From Mortierella sp. BCC40632 (Eukaryota; Mortierellomycota; Mortierellomycetes; Mortierellales; Mortierellaceae), in contig WAEK01000011.1 of NCBI GenBank assembly GCA_011634665.1, forward strand, positions 62,001 through 126,000: a stretch of DNA of 64,000 nt. Direction: 5' to 3'. Of this stretch, positions 1-12,297 are shown one piece after another; within the stretch, counting starts at the first letter, position 1, and each line of letters opens with the position of its first letter. The notes below the pieces were generated by a model, which worked only from the letters and a program-made list of their open reading frames with translations, searched no databases and was not told where the DNA came from. The position numbers and the translations under genes were made by a program.

Positions 1-2408
1 CTTGTCGGTTTGTTTGCCTCATCCTTGTCTTCTATCTCATGTCCGATAGAACGATTACCCCGTTGGTAGATGAAAGAGAGAGAGAAAAATAAAAATGGTA
101 AAGAGAAAAAAGAGAAGCAGAAGAGCCACTTGGGCAACCCCAACCGGGGAATGTGACCAAACAGAGCGTGCAGTAGGTCCTCCTCTAATTTATTTTGTCT
201 GTGGTGCCCCACCTCGCGTGTGTTTACTCATTTCATTTCTTCCGCCCACATTTATCTAGTCTTTGCCTTTCCCTTTTTTTTTTTTTTTTTTTTTTTTATT
301 CTTTTCTGGGTGAGTCTAAAGATGGCCAAGTCCATTGCCCCAATAGGCCAATGAATAAAAAAGAACGACCTTACGCTAATTACTCGTTCATGAATACACA
401 ATAAAAAACATGAGGCAGTCATCGGGCATTTTGATGCCTGAAAAAAAAAAGAGTAAAGAGAGCAAACACATGTGGCCTTCGTTTTTTTTTTTTTCATCCT
501 CATCCTCATCCTATCCATATTCTAATCTCTCTTCTGCCTTTACATGTCACCCCTCCCTTCCCCTTCCCTCCTCCACTCGCTCATACATTTACTTTTTTCT
601 TTTTCCTCCCCTCCCCTTCTCCTCCTGCAATCTTGTTCCTGTCCCTGGAATACGAAACGGGATGCTGAAGGGTTGATATGCAAAGGGCCTTTTGGGCTAT
701 GGACGGTATTTTGGTTCTCCTCATGACCTTTTTTATTATTATATTATATACTTGTTTGGTGTCTTTTCTTTTGAAGAGAGAAAAAGAGAGTAAGAGACTA
801 TATGCAGGAAGGACAGGTATGATACTATTGCCACCATGAACAACCCTGTCTCCTTTTTTTCCTTCAACTTCTTCCTCCCCTCCCCTTCAACTCTTTTTAA
901 TTTTTTTTTTTTTTATTTGCGCTCTCTCGCTCTTCCTTTTCTTTCCTTCTCTCTCCCTTCTCTCTCCCCCATTTGTCACCATGTCACTCGCCCCAAACGA
1001 CAAAAAAAAAAAAAAAAGACAATTATACCATCCCGAAAGGGAAGGAGGAGGCGCACTCGGACGAAATACTGAACAGTGTTTCTTTTGTTTACGTAAATCG
1101 ATACAAAGAGTTCATAGGTATTTACATTTGGAAGGAAAAAAGAAAATAATAATAATAATAGAGAAATAATAAAGAAAAAGAGATTGAAAGAGATTGAAAA
1201 AAAAAAAAAAAGAAAAAAAAGAAAAGAAAAGAGAGAGAAAGAGAGAAAGAGAGAGAGAGAGAGAGACAACAACCGCATAAATGAACAAATGCTGAATGGC
1301 TATGGCAACACACAATAAGCAGTAAAGAGAAGAGTAGCGAACAATAGGCTAGAGACTGGTGAGATAGAGAGATATGAGGAAGAGAGAAGGATACCTGTGT
1401 GCGAGAGGGAGCGAAAGAGTAAGGAGAGAGAGAGAGAGAGGGAGAGGGAGAGAATGCTGATGAATACTACAACGAAACACGCATACTTTTTTTTCTTTTT
1501 CTTTTTTCTTTTTTTTTCTGTTGTTCTTTTGGAGGAACTAAGCTGCAAGGCCAAAGAATTTACTGGCGGTGTCTTGAAATGTGTGTGTGTGTGTGTGATG
1601 GTGTGATGTGGTGTGGAGGAAAAAAAAAAAAGATAAAACGATTGGGAGGTGGAAGGGTAAAAAAAAGTTTGTCCTTTGTCCGGGCAAGAACAAACGATAC
1701 AACGGCCGGATTACAATTAACACTCTTGAAGAGGAAGACTCCTTCTCCCATTGTCAAAACAAAACAAATTGGGCAGAAGAAAGAAAAAATGAAAAAAAGA
1801 AAATAATAAAATAATAAAAGAGAATAAAGAATCAAAGAAAAAAGAAAGAGAGATCCTTGTCCTAGTTTCCTGATTGCGCCTTTTGCCGTTCTCGTGCTCA
1901 TATGTTCATGTTCATGCTCATGCTTGATGTTCATATTCATGCGCATGTTCTTGCTCCTGCTCCTGCTCCTGCTCTTACTCCTGCTCCTCCTGATTCTATG
2001 AGAGAGGGAGAAAGGGAGGGATGATCGATGCTGGAATCGGCGCATTGCTTTTTCTTTTGTCTCTGCTGCTTCTTTTCTTTTTCTTATATCGTAACTTTTT
2101 TTTTTTTTTTTTTTTTTTTTTTGTTTTGTTTTTTTTTTTTTTTTTCTTCATTTTTTTTTTTTTTTTTCTCTCGCCCCTGGATCAATTCCTTCTTTCACCT
2201 TCTGCTTTTTTACAGCGCCAATACGGTCGTGCAAAATCCACTCAAAAAAGAAAAAGAAAAGAAACTCCCTGAATATCCTGGAGAATCGTTAGAAAGAGGG
2301 TTTGTACGCCGTAGTGGAATCGAATAAATGGCCATATCCCTTCCTCACTCCTCTCACAGACAACTGTTGCTATTCTCGCCCCAGTTCCTGTTGCCAATTA
2401 GGGAGGGA

Positions 2409-2444
<36 letters not shown>

Positions 2445-2559
2445 AAGAAAGAAAGGAAGAGAAAAGGAAAGAGAGAAAGGGGAGGAGAAAGGGGAGAAAG
2501 AGAGAGAGGCAATCCGCGGCACTTCATAGTCGTTTGTAAAAAAGACCCTGACCGCCCAA
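1..2559. other. Gene-free, microsatellite-rich spacer
   Basis: No supportable gene. The stretch holds poly-T runs (about 271-297, 2098-2167), (GA)n tracts (about 1244-1266, 1421-1452, 2413-2440), a short (TG)n near 1580-1597, and CATGTT/CTCCTG-like short repeats near 1900-1990. All open frames here are translations of these tracts (poly-Phe, Arg-Glu, Ser-Leu) without splice or domain support. It lies downstream of the minus-strand HMG-box gene, so its right end probably includes that gene's 3' UTR. Confidence 0.7.
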
Positions 2560-4572
2560 TTATTGTCTCCAATGATCGGCCATGTCTCCTCCAGGGCCTG
2601 TGGGGACACCACCTGGCACGCCATTGTGACTGTTGGGTGGACCAGGAGGGTTGCCAGCATTTGGATTGTTGCTGAGGCTAGTGCCTGGGTTGCCGCCTCC
2701 CATATGTCCGCCGTTGCTTCCATCAACTGATCCTGACGAGTTTGTGCTAGCGCTGGGGTCGTAGTTCTCCATCTCGGACTGGTATCGTTTCTTGTCGTTC
2801 TCTGCCATGTTACCGTAAGACTCCTTCTCTGCCTCTGACAACTTTTGCCATTCCTCGCCGAGCATCTTTGTGATCTCTGTCGGCTTGAACTCTGGGTGCT
2901 TTTTCTTGATGTCATCACTGTTGAAAGAGAAGAAAAGAAGAAGGCATGTTAGATTCTTCTTCTCTTTCACTACCCCCTCCTCTTGTCTTTTCCTCTTTTT
3001 TTGTTTTTCATACACACTCACTCGTCATTGATCTATGTGGCCAATGAAAATACACATAACAATCCAAAGAAGAAAAACAGTCCCGAGTACGAGAGCCATC
3101 ACATTCTACGTACCGCTTCATGAGTGTGAAAAAGATGTACGAGTTACGGGGTCGCTTGGGGCCATTCTTGTCCTTGACGGCAGGTGTGGCAGCTTTCTTG
3201 GCCTTCTTCTTGGACACACCACCACCGGCCATGGGTCCCATATTAGGGACAGGGGACTGTACTGCAGGGCGTCCATGACCCATATGCTGTGCCTGCATAC
3301 CGGATTGAGGATGCTGGAGGAGATGGGGTGGCTGCTGGTACTGAGGATGTTGTTGCTGGAGGTGAGGATGGAAAGGCTGTTGATGTAATGACTGGGACTG
3401 ATGGGGAGCACCGTGACCATAGGCTCCTGGAGACATACCAACCATGCCACCCCAGTTCATGCGATCGTTTCCACCCATTGGACTCATGCTGGCCATACCG
3501 GGCATGCCACCGAGGCTACCCATGCCACCCATGCCGTTCATGCCGTTCATATTCATACCGCCCATATTGTTGAGTCCACCGATGCTCTGCTTGGCGGGAA
3601 GACGGCCCTGGCCCTGTGGACCAGCCAGGGTACGTACTATTATTAATCCGGGCGAATAGGCAGCGGGGGAAAGGAAAGAAAGAAAGAAAGAATATATAAA
3701 AATATAAATGGTCAGGCGCCTGTTGTTGTCCCTCGCTCTAGAGAGCGAGAGCGAGACATTAACCTACACACTGCCACTACTACTACTACTACTACTACCA
3801 CTACTACCACCACCACTGCTTCTACTACTCCACTAGTGCCATTTTTTCCCTCTTTCTTTTCCTTCAGTAATCAAACAAACAAGAAAACATGTAAATGTAA
3901 AAGCTTACCTGGATCCATGTATCGCTGCTGCTGCTGAAGTCTGGCATCATATCGAGTGTCTCCGGGGTATATGGGTGGCCCATGCATCAGGTTAGGCATA
4001 CCCAGCTGTGCTCCCGACTTATCGTCAGCTCTATACATCATGGCATGATGGGCTTGAGGCGACTGCTGGTAAGGCGACTGAGCTGGATTCGTAGGTTGGT
4101 GCATCTGGCGCTGGAGCGCTTGCTGCTGCTGCTGCGGCGTCTGCGGATGCTGTTGGGGTGGTGTAACCTGATGAGTCTGCTGTTGCTGGGGATGAGGCGA
4201 GTGCTGATGAGCATGATCCAGTGGATCAGTCCCCTGCGAGCCTCCTGTTGGCGTGTTCAACGCACCACCTGCTGGTGCTGATGATTGCGATCCCGATGAA
4301 GGCGCGGTGGATCCGGTATCGCCATGGTACGCAAACGGAAAGTTGCCTGCGCCGTTCGATCCGTAAGCATTGTGGAGCGGTGGTAGTGAGGGCGGTGTCG
4401 CGGGACCCGGGACGGGATATGAGCTGGGATGGTTAAAGTTCATGTTGTTGTTGCCCATGTTGGCATAGAGCGGCTGATAGCTGCCGTAAGTCGATCCAGG
4501 AGCAGATGTGCCGGCCATCAGGCCTTGGTCATTGTCAAACTGTATGGGAGGGCTGGCCATATTCGAGGACAT
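2560..4572 (-). CDS. HMG-box (NHP6/HMGB-like) protein with long Gln/Met/Gly-rich N-terminus
   Basis: Three exons by frame continuity: 4572-3909, 3636-3114 and 2917-2560, giving about 514 residues. Residues about 380-448 form one HMG box, from GPKRPRNSYIFF to KKRYQSEMENY, with the usual Pro, aromatic and Lys positions. The lysine-rich stretch just before it (KKKAKKAA) fits a nuclear, DNA-bending protein. Residues 1-220 are Ser/Pro/Gln/His-rich with several Gln runs. Residues about 230-350 are Gly-Met and Gln-His repeats, and the tail after the box is Gly/Asn/Pro-rich. The second intron splits the box just after FFTLMK. Yeast Nhp6 is about 95 residues, so this is a much larger protein with a likely disordered regulatory part. 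The 5' boundary of exon 2 (TAATAG acceptor at 3638-3637) is the least certain junction. A pyrimidine-rich AAAG just upstream of the ATG could be a 5' UTR acceptor. Target genes cannot be inferred. Confidence 0.85.
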
Positions 4573-5067
4573 GGACTACTTTAAAAAAGAAAAACAGAGA
4601 TTGGATCGACAGGAAGATTTGATTAAAAAAAAAGAAATCAGATGAGTAGAGAGGGGGAGGAGGAAGGAAGGAAGGAAGTAAGAAGAGGCGATGCGGATGA
4701 GCCGGGATTGGACCAATCAAACAAGAGATGAAAGGATGGGGTAGATTGATTGTTTGATTGATTGATTGATTTGATTTGATTAGGAGAAAAAAAAAAAAAA
4801 AAAAGAACACGTCAGCGACAAGGGTCCATACAGGACAAAGAGGAGCCTTGGATAGATTGAGAGACAGAGAGAGAGAGAGAGAGAATGAAAGTCTTCTTCT
4901 TCTTCTTCTTGGCGGCGAGCGAGCTGGCTGGCTGTGTGCAGCGGTTTGTGTTCTTTGCGTCTCGGCTTGTTTGTCACCGGGAGAGGAGAGGTTGCCCTGC
5001 TTGGATAGCTTATCCGGTGGCAAAAGAGAGCGAAAGAGAGAGAGAGAGAGAAAGGTGAGCAGTGATG

Positions 5068-5099
<32 letters not shown>

Positions 5100-5164
5100 C
5101 CTCTGTCGGCGTTATCCAAGGAAATGAATACGAGACGGACAGAGAGAAAGGGAGTGGATGAGGA

Positions 5165-5165
5165 C

Positions 5166-5245
<80 letters not shown>
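5165..5245. repeat. (GA)n microsatellite tract
   Basis: A nearly uninterrupted AG/GA dinucleotide tract with a few extra G or A phase breaks, lying about 600 bp upstream of the HMG-box start. Frames read through it give only Arg-Glu or Ser-Leu repeats and are not coding. Confidence 0.9.
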
Positions 5246-5253
<8 letters not shown>

Positions 5254-5653
5254 AGAGGAGAGGAGGAGAGAGAGAAGAGAAGAGAAGAGAACAGAAAGAC
5301 AACAGAGACACACACACACACGCACACACAGAGGACTGTGTTAGTTCTCACGGCCCGACGGTGAGTGGCCCCGCTCTGTCCTATCTGCCCGTCCAACCAC
5401 CACTGCACTCGTTCCAGAACTGCCGCAGGAGAAGCCAAGCGGCCTGCGAGTCAGAGTCTGAGGCGTCCTTTCTCAAAATGTCCCCGGCCGAGAAAGAAGA
5501 AAAAAAAAAAGAGTTTCCCGCCAGCCCATCGCCATAACCCTCTCTTTCCTCGCTAATACCCCGCCCACTGCCATGCCTCGCCGCCATCTGCCTATAAGAT
5601 GGCCATGCAGACAATGACATCTCTCTATCCTAGAGAGTAAAAGAGAGAGAAAG

Positions 5654-5698
<45 letters not shown>

Positions 5699-8600
5699 CA
5701 AGAGGCAGCCATGAACCCCCTCCAACCTCATCCCACCCCACCTTTCTTCCTCCTGCTGCTGCCAGGCCATTCGCGCCCATCAAGTCTTCCCGCCCTTCCT
5801 TTTTTATTTTTATTTTTTTATTCACCCCTTCTCCTCTTCTTTAACCCCTCCTCCTCCTCCATACACCTGTCCAAACACCATGCTCCAGACTGCTGAGTTC
5901 TACCCGGGACGAAGGGACCGAATGAAAGGAGAAAGAAAACGAGAAAGAATAACCCGATCTCTGGTTGCTTTCTCGGCACCATGAGGTTAAAAGAAAGAGA
6001 GAGAAAGAAAAAGAGAGAAAGAATGAAAATAAGAATGAAAGACTAGAGCCGGATGGATGACTCGAGTCACAGCCGCTGGGACAAAGGGCTTTGTGGGCTG
6101 TTGAAGAGTATATGGGAGAATGTATGATGGGAACCCATCACGATCGAGAGCAGGGTAGTAGTAGAAGTAGTAGTCGTAGTAGAAGTAGAAGTAGTAATAG
6201 AGATTATTGTTGTTGTTGTTGTTGTTGTTTTTGTTTTTGTTGTCTCCTCCCAAGTTGAACAAGCAGCGGGAGCGTATCTGAATATGTGTGTGTGTGTTTG
6301 CCCCTCTCTCCTCTATGGCGAATCTCTCTTCCCGCGCTGCTTGCCACATCCTCATACCCCGTCTCCGTCCCCGTCGTCGCTGTTGTTGTCGTCCCCCCCC
6401 CCCCAAATCTCTTCTCCCCAGCACGAGGAGCACGAGCACGAGCATGGCCTGGCCCACAGGTCAGGTGAGCAGACAGACCAGCTGATTCACTTTTTTTTTT
6501 TTTTTTCAGTCTCCTCCTCTCTCACTCTCTCGCTCATTCTCGCTTATTATGACTCGACGACTCTGTCTCTTTTCTTGGCAACACATCAAGAAGAAGAAGA
6601 AGAGGAGGAGGAGGAGGAGGAGGAGGAGGAGGAAGAGGGGGAGGAAGAGAGGGGAAGGATGGCGCCCGAGCAAGCCAGGCACCACCTTGATGCCACACAA
6701 TAAAGCCATGCGGCGCTGAGTTTTCAGAGAAGAGGCCCTTTTTTTTTCTCGCTTGGAGAGGAGAGAGTGAGTAGAAAGAGGGGGGTCCCCTTTCAGAGAG
6801 ACCAAGAGCGGGTTCCCGTGTGTTTTTTTTCCTCTCTTTTGTGGCCACAGAGAGAGTAAAAGAGGATAAACTGCGCTTGCACTCTGTTTATGGAAACAAG
6901 AGAAGAGAAAACCTTTTTTTTTTTCTCTTTTATGCGCACATTTCTCTGAACACTGCTTCTCATTGGGCGCAATTCATTCGTCTCACTCTTGTTATTGAGT
7001 TTCTCTTTCTTTCTTTTTTTCTTTTCTTTTTTTTCCTCTCTTCATAAATAATAAAATAAAGCCATTATCATCATCACCATCACCATCACCATCAATCACT
7101 AAGACTGAGAAACTCAAAGAGAGATGTGTCCATCTCTCTCTCTCTCTCCTTCTCTCTCTCTCTCTCTTGACCTGAATGAGTTCCTGCCTCGGACCTTCAA
7201 AGACCTCGCAAAGAAGAAGCAAAGCATAAAAGCGAAAACAATCCTCCCTTGCTTTGGGGGGAGGTGAAGGAGAGGGAAGGGTCCGCTAGTAGGGTGTAAC
7301 TGTGTGCGACTGAACAAAAAAAAAAAAAAAAAAAGGCGCATATGTGTTGTCCGCCCATCCCATGAAAGGGAAAAAAAAAAAAAAAAAAAGTTTCTGAACT
7401 GAGCTCCGAGTTGTTAGTCCATCGTGAAGATGCCGGTGCGGCTGAATTGAAAATCACAGTTTCGATCAAAAAAAAAAAAAAAACGAAAGAACAAAAGGAT
7501 TCTCGTCCTCATCTTTCCTTTACCCATAAGATACGAGATCCCAAAGGATTAACGATGACTTTTACCCCTAGAGCTACTCAGGAGAGTAAGCCTTTGGATA
7601 ATGCGAGAGAGTAAAAGGAAAGAGAAACAGCCAACCAGTGCCAAAATACAAAAAAAAAAAAAAAAACGCCCAACAATAGCCTGCCCTTGGGGTCCCGCTC
7701 CAGGCTGTTGTGTCCGGGCCAAGAGATGTCTGGCCCAGTCTTATCATCCAGTCAACTGAATGCGCAGATTAGGGAGGTCAAGATAGGAGACAAGTCCCGT
7801 CCTTTAACCCCCCTTGCAACGAAAGGAATGAGAAAAAAAAAAAAAAAAAAAGAGTTGCATATACATGGTCATCTTTTGTCAACCTCGCCTTTTGGCACCC
7901 ATCAGTCCTCAGTCCGCCCTGTCTTGCTCTGGCTCTCGCCTTTTCTCACTCTCTCACTCGCCTGCATAGCCTCGGCTCCTCAGTCTCCCGCGCATTCCTT
8001 CCTTTCTCACTATTCCTCGCTTGTCGTTTATACTTTGCAAGAGACGCATTGGTTCGACCACGGGGAATGAGACCAAAGAGGTAAAAGTGGGGGAGGGGGT
8101 AAGGATATGTGGAGGGTAGGGGAGGAGAAACGACACGATTGTCAAGAAAAAAAGGCCATTCACTCACCTGGAAGTTGAAGGAAGCGGGATGGATGGCCTT
8201 GACCTGGTTCGTCGGGCTTTTTTTTTTTTTTTTTTTTTTTTTTTGTTTCCTTTGCGCTGCAGCAGGAACCTGATTTGAGTTGGGGGGGATTCGGCCGTAC
8301 CTTTTTAGCGTTTCCGTTCCTGTTTCCGCTTTCCGTTCTTTTTTCTTTGCTGAGGAAAGCCTCGCCAAGGTTATTGTCTGGAGAAGAGAAGCACAAAGAG
8401 AAAGAGCGAGAGAATGTCTGCAGTCCCCACCAGCAATGACAGTGCGTAGTAGAGAGCGTACAACGAAAGGACGGACAATCAGTCCCAACGGACGTCGATC
8501 ACAGACAATTAAAGTGGAGAGACAGAAACACAGAAGAGAGGAGGCAGGGCGAGAGGAGAGAGAAGAAAGAAAGAAGAGAGAGCATGGTCGTTAATAACTC

Positions 8601-8889
8601 TATCGGAGAGAAGAATGACAGGGAGGATGAAAGAGAGAACGACGAGAGAGAGAAAAGAGAGAGAGAGCTCGAGCGTCTGCATAGCCATCCGTCATGTCGT
8701 GCCTGTCTGTCTGCCTGCTGACCAATGAACCCAAAGCTGCAAGTATGTGGACGTTAAAATGAGGAGACGGACGAGGGGAGCGGAGAGGGACAGAGAGAGA
8801 CAGAGAAGAGAGAAGAAAAGATATAGAGAGAGAGATATATAAAGAGAGAATATTAAAATATATAGAGATATATATAGATATAGATAGAG

Positions 8890-8890
<1 letters not shown>

Positions 8891-8922
<32 letters not shown>
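8891..8922. repeat. (AT)n microsatellite
   Basis: A run of alternating A and T of about 30 bases, flanked on both sides by ATAG/GATA-type degenerate repeats from about 8820 to 8940. Confidence 0.9.
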
Positions 8923-8925
<3 letters not shown>

Positions 8926-9002
8926 TATATAGAGATAGAGAGAAGGAGGAAGAGAGAGAAGGGAGGAAGAGATATCGGAGAGAAGAGAGAGAGAGAGAGA
9001 AT

Positions 9003-9036
<34 letters not shown>

Positions 9037-9306
9037 AGGGGAGGAGGGACTGATCGACAAGGGAGCTCTTACACTCGAGATAAGATGACAGGACAAGATT
9101 GGACCTGGGGGAGGGTGACACAGGTGTATGTACTGTGTGTTGTGTCTGTCGTCTGTCAGGAGAGAGAAAGAGGAAGAGAAGAGAGAATGAAAGAGAGAGT
9201 TGGAGAGAGAGAGAAGCAAAAGACAGACAGAGAGAGCCAAAAAGGACGATCTTATCAACGTCTGTCACTCTTTTTGGGTCATCCTCTGTGCGGAGAAAGG
9301 GAGCTG

Positions 9307-9309
<3 letters not shown>

Positions 9310-9359
<50 letters not shown>
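9310..9359. repeat. (GT)25 microsatellite
   Basis: A 50-base pure TG/GT dinucleotide run on the plus strand, capable of Z-DNA formation. It lies in the gene-free region and has no coding support. Confidence 0.95.
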
Positions 9360-9360
<1 letters not shown>

Positions 9361-9492
9361 CCTGCCTCTTTCTTTCTGTGTGGATGTGTGGGGGTGTCCT
9401 TTACTGGATGCGTTCCTGACGTTCCTGACAGCACAAAGGGGTGGAGGCAGGGACAGAGAGAGAGACCGATGACAGACCGAGAGAGCACACGG

Positions 9493-9543
<51 letters not shown>

Positions 9544-10020
9544 GAGAGAAGGGAGAGAGAAGAGAAGAGAGAGCGTGTGCAAATGTGCAGCGAGCCTATT
9601 CACTCTGTATTGTCCATCTGTCCTGACCTATCTCGGTCCGTGTCTTGTCAGTCATAGTCCTGTTTGCGACTGTGTGAAAAATTCAGTTGGTAGTGCCCCA
9701 GAAAGAATGGTCCACGCTGCATGGAAACAGGACCTGCGTGCGACACCGATGTGACTTACCGCAACAGAAAGGAGCAATCGAAGGAGGAGGGGGTGGGGGA
9801 GCGATCGCTGTTCGATTGATATAGATGGCCGGTATGCAAGGACAGGGATAGCTTAACGCACAAAAACGAGAGAGAAGAGAGAGAGAAGGATGGGAGAGAG
9901 AGAAAGGATGGGGAGAGAGAGATAGAAGGATGGGGAGAGAGAGAGAGAAGAGAGAAGGAAAGGGAAGAGAATGGACGGGCAAGGGAACCAGAGCACAATG
10001 GGAGGAGTGCGTGTGCGTGC

Positions 10021-10021
<1 letters not shown>

Positions 10022-10106
<85 letters not shown>
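10022..10106. repeat. (GA)42 microsatellite, longest in the window
   Basis: About 85 bases of pure GA repeat on the plus strand, ending in an A-rich stretch. It is a perfect polypurine mirror repeat, which could form triplex (H-) DNA. Frames through it (poly Arg-Glu) are artefacts. Confidence 0.95.
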
Positions 10107-10110
<4 letters not shown>

Positions 10111-10650
10111 AAAAAAAAAATAGCAGCAGCCATGGCCAGGATAGTCAGTCGTCGGCCATTGATGTCTGCCTGGCGTCAAGGGCAGACGACGAACCTTTTT
10201 GGGAAGGGAACACAACAAAGGGCCAGCTCTGGCCTTGCCAGACTGCGGGCCAGCACGCCCGAGCCCCTCGACAGGCGACCGATCCTCCCGACAGGCTACT
10301 GCCGCTTGGACTCCGTCGCAGAAGGTTCCCCAGGAGCAAGGAGACAGCATGTCCCCTCTCCCACCAAGGGTGCCCGTGCCCGTGCGCTCAGAGACTCTTC
10401 TGCATCCCGCTCCTTCATAGAACGTTTAATTTTAACTCGTCTGGAGAAAAAAAAAAAACAAGGAGCTGAGCGACCAAGCAAAAGGAAAAGGAAAAAGGAA
10501 AAGGAAAGGAAAGAAAAGGGGACCAGGAGCGCAAGAGGTCTCTGTCCCCTTCTCCCCTTGCCTTTTCAAACGCGGATACTCAGCCCAGCCGCACAACCCT
10601 CCAGCACACCCCGTCCTTGCTCTGGGCACGGGCGACAACGACGGCCACAA

Positions 10651-10671
10651 CTGTTGACAGGGTGTCAACAG
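10651..10671. repeat. Perfect inverted repeat, 9-bp arms, 3-nt loop
   Basis: Arms CTGTTGACA and TGTCAACAG are separated by GGG. It stands in a non-repetitive part of the long intergenic region, about 1.6 kb upstream of the membrane-protein start. It could be a palindromic factor-binding site or a chance hairpin; nothing else marks its role. Confidence 0.5.
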
Positions 10672-12297
10672 TCCAGGGTAAATCAGTAACCATCCTTCCA
10701 GTTTTCCTCAAGAGGCATCCTCTGTCTGAAAAAAGCCTTTGCTTGTCGTCAAAATATCCTTGTCATGTCCCTGCATTCGTGTCCGTCGACAATGCTGTTC
10801 AAAGGAGACCAGGGAGGAGACAGTGTAGGGTAAAAAAGAGGTCAATGAGAGAGACGGACCTGCTTCCCACTCTCCATGGACCTGTGCCGCTCCCGCCCCT
10901 CGTTCCTCTCCACTCCAAACCTTGAGACAGAGAACAAGCAATTAGGCAGATTGACCAGGCAAACCACGAGGCAATCATGCAGGCAAGTCAAGTGTATCCT
11001 GTCCTTTGCAAACAGGTCACTCTCGTCATCGACGATCCTGTTCGTGCACGGAGCGGATAAAAAGGGCCTTGGCCTTGGACTCTGTGGCAGGAATCTCGGC
11101 TATTGATCCTGCACAAGACCAAAAAACGCCTACTCTGAACTCGAGTATGTCCTGTTAGCTCTTCCGTATGTTCCTTCAACAGAATGGTTATATTGCTCTC
11201 CAATACCAAGGCTTTATGGGTGCAGGTTGAGTGCAAAGCGGCGTATGTGGACACTGTGATCGGGAACAATACGTTGTGGGTCAATATCGACGCCTGTTCG
11301 GAACCGTGGAATATTGATCCGCTTTGTTGGGCAGCAATAAGATTCTGTCAACCAAGGCACAGGTGACCGTCTATCCATTGGTCTGTCTGTCGGGTCCAGG
11401 GATTGTCTCGGAGCGCGACCAGCACTTAGTTATTGCCCCTAAGAAGAAGGACAGACATGGAAGCACTCTTACCTTCTCCTCCTCCCCAATGGTCAACTCC
11501 TGAGCACCAAAGGCTCCTCCTCAGAGAGTCCCGACAATGGTCCCTTTTTTCTTCCGCAGAGACTGCTTCTCCTTTCTGTCCCGTCTGTATCCTCCAGCCC
11601 CTTTTGCGTGCAGGCGACACCGTGTCTCTAGCATGTCCTGAGCTGTGGTTCTTTCCCATTGGCATCTCTATTTTTTTATTATTATTTTTGCACAGAGTTG
11701 TGTCGCGACAATGGGCCAATCGTAGTTTTGCTTCTCATCACTAGATCATGGCTGCCCTGTGGGTGCACCGGAGATCAATGGAGACTCTGCTGGGCACCCA
11801 TGCTGGCGCCTTGCCGCCAAACTGTGTCTCAAGATCCAGTCTAGATTTGCAATTCTAGTCTCAATTTTTCTCTCTTTCCCCTCGCGCGCCCCCGTTCTTC
11901 TCTCGTTGCTCTTGTTTTTTTTTTTTTGCATAGGGCTCTCCAACAGACACCTACTGGGTCGCGCCAATCCGCACCACCATCTCTCCTCACTGCGCCTACA
12001 CCTACTCTCTATCTCTGTCTCTCTTTCTCTCTCTCCGCATTCCATTGCCCTGCGGCCACCGTTGTCGCCCTGTTTGCGACAGAAAGAGACTATCTGCTGA
12101 CGCCTGCCCCGGGGCGTATTTGACATCACTTGTTTCTTTGAACAGACTTCCTCTCTTTTTGCGTCTCTTTCGTTTCTGCCCCCCCAGTAGTCGTGCTCCT
12201 CCAGCCAGTAGCTCTTTCGCTTTCCTTTTTCAAAACCCACGATTAGTCTGCCCACACCCACAGGCAACCTGCCAAAAGAAAGAAAATAGAAAAAAAA

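Larger units (their letters stand above)
4573..12297. other. 7.7-kb divergent intergenic region dominated by simple repeats
   Basis: No gene supported on either strand. The region separates the start of the HMG-box gene (minus) from the start of the membrane-protein gene (plus), so it contains both promoters. It is filled with (GA)n tracts, mostly purine on the plus strand (about 5165-5245, 5645-5694, 9497-9541, 10022-10106), plus a GAG/AGA tract (6588-6640), an AT tract (8891-8922), a (GT)n tract (9310-9359), GTA/TTG triplet runs (6155-6240) and many 12-20-nt poly-A/T runs. The last 2 kb (about 10.2-12.3 kb) is less repetitive and could hold 5' UTR sequence, but shows no conserved coding frame. 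Confidence 0.6.

Noticed and set aside
1..12290. Dozens of open frames of 60-260 codons in the repeat-rich regions (for example 4776-5537, 9085-9657, 10021-10689)
   Set aside because: They translate (GA)n, (GT)n or homopolymer runs into Arg-Glu, Ser-Leu, Val-Cys or Phe repeats, start at poor or non-ATG codons and have no splice partners or domains.
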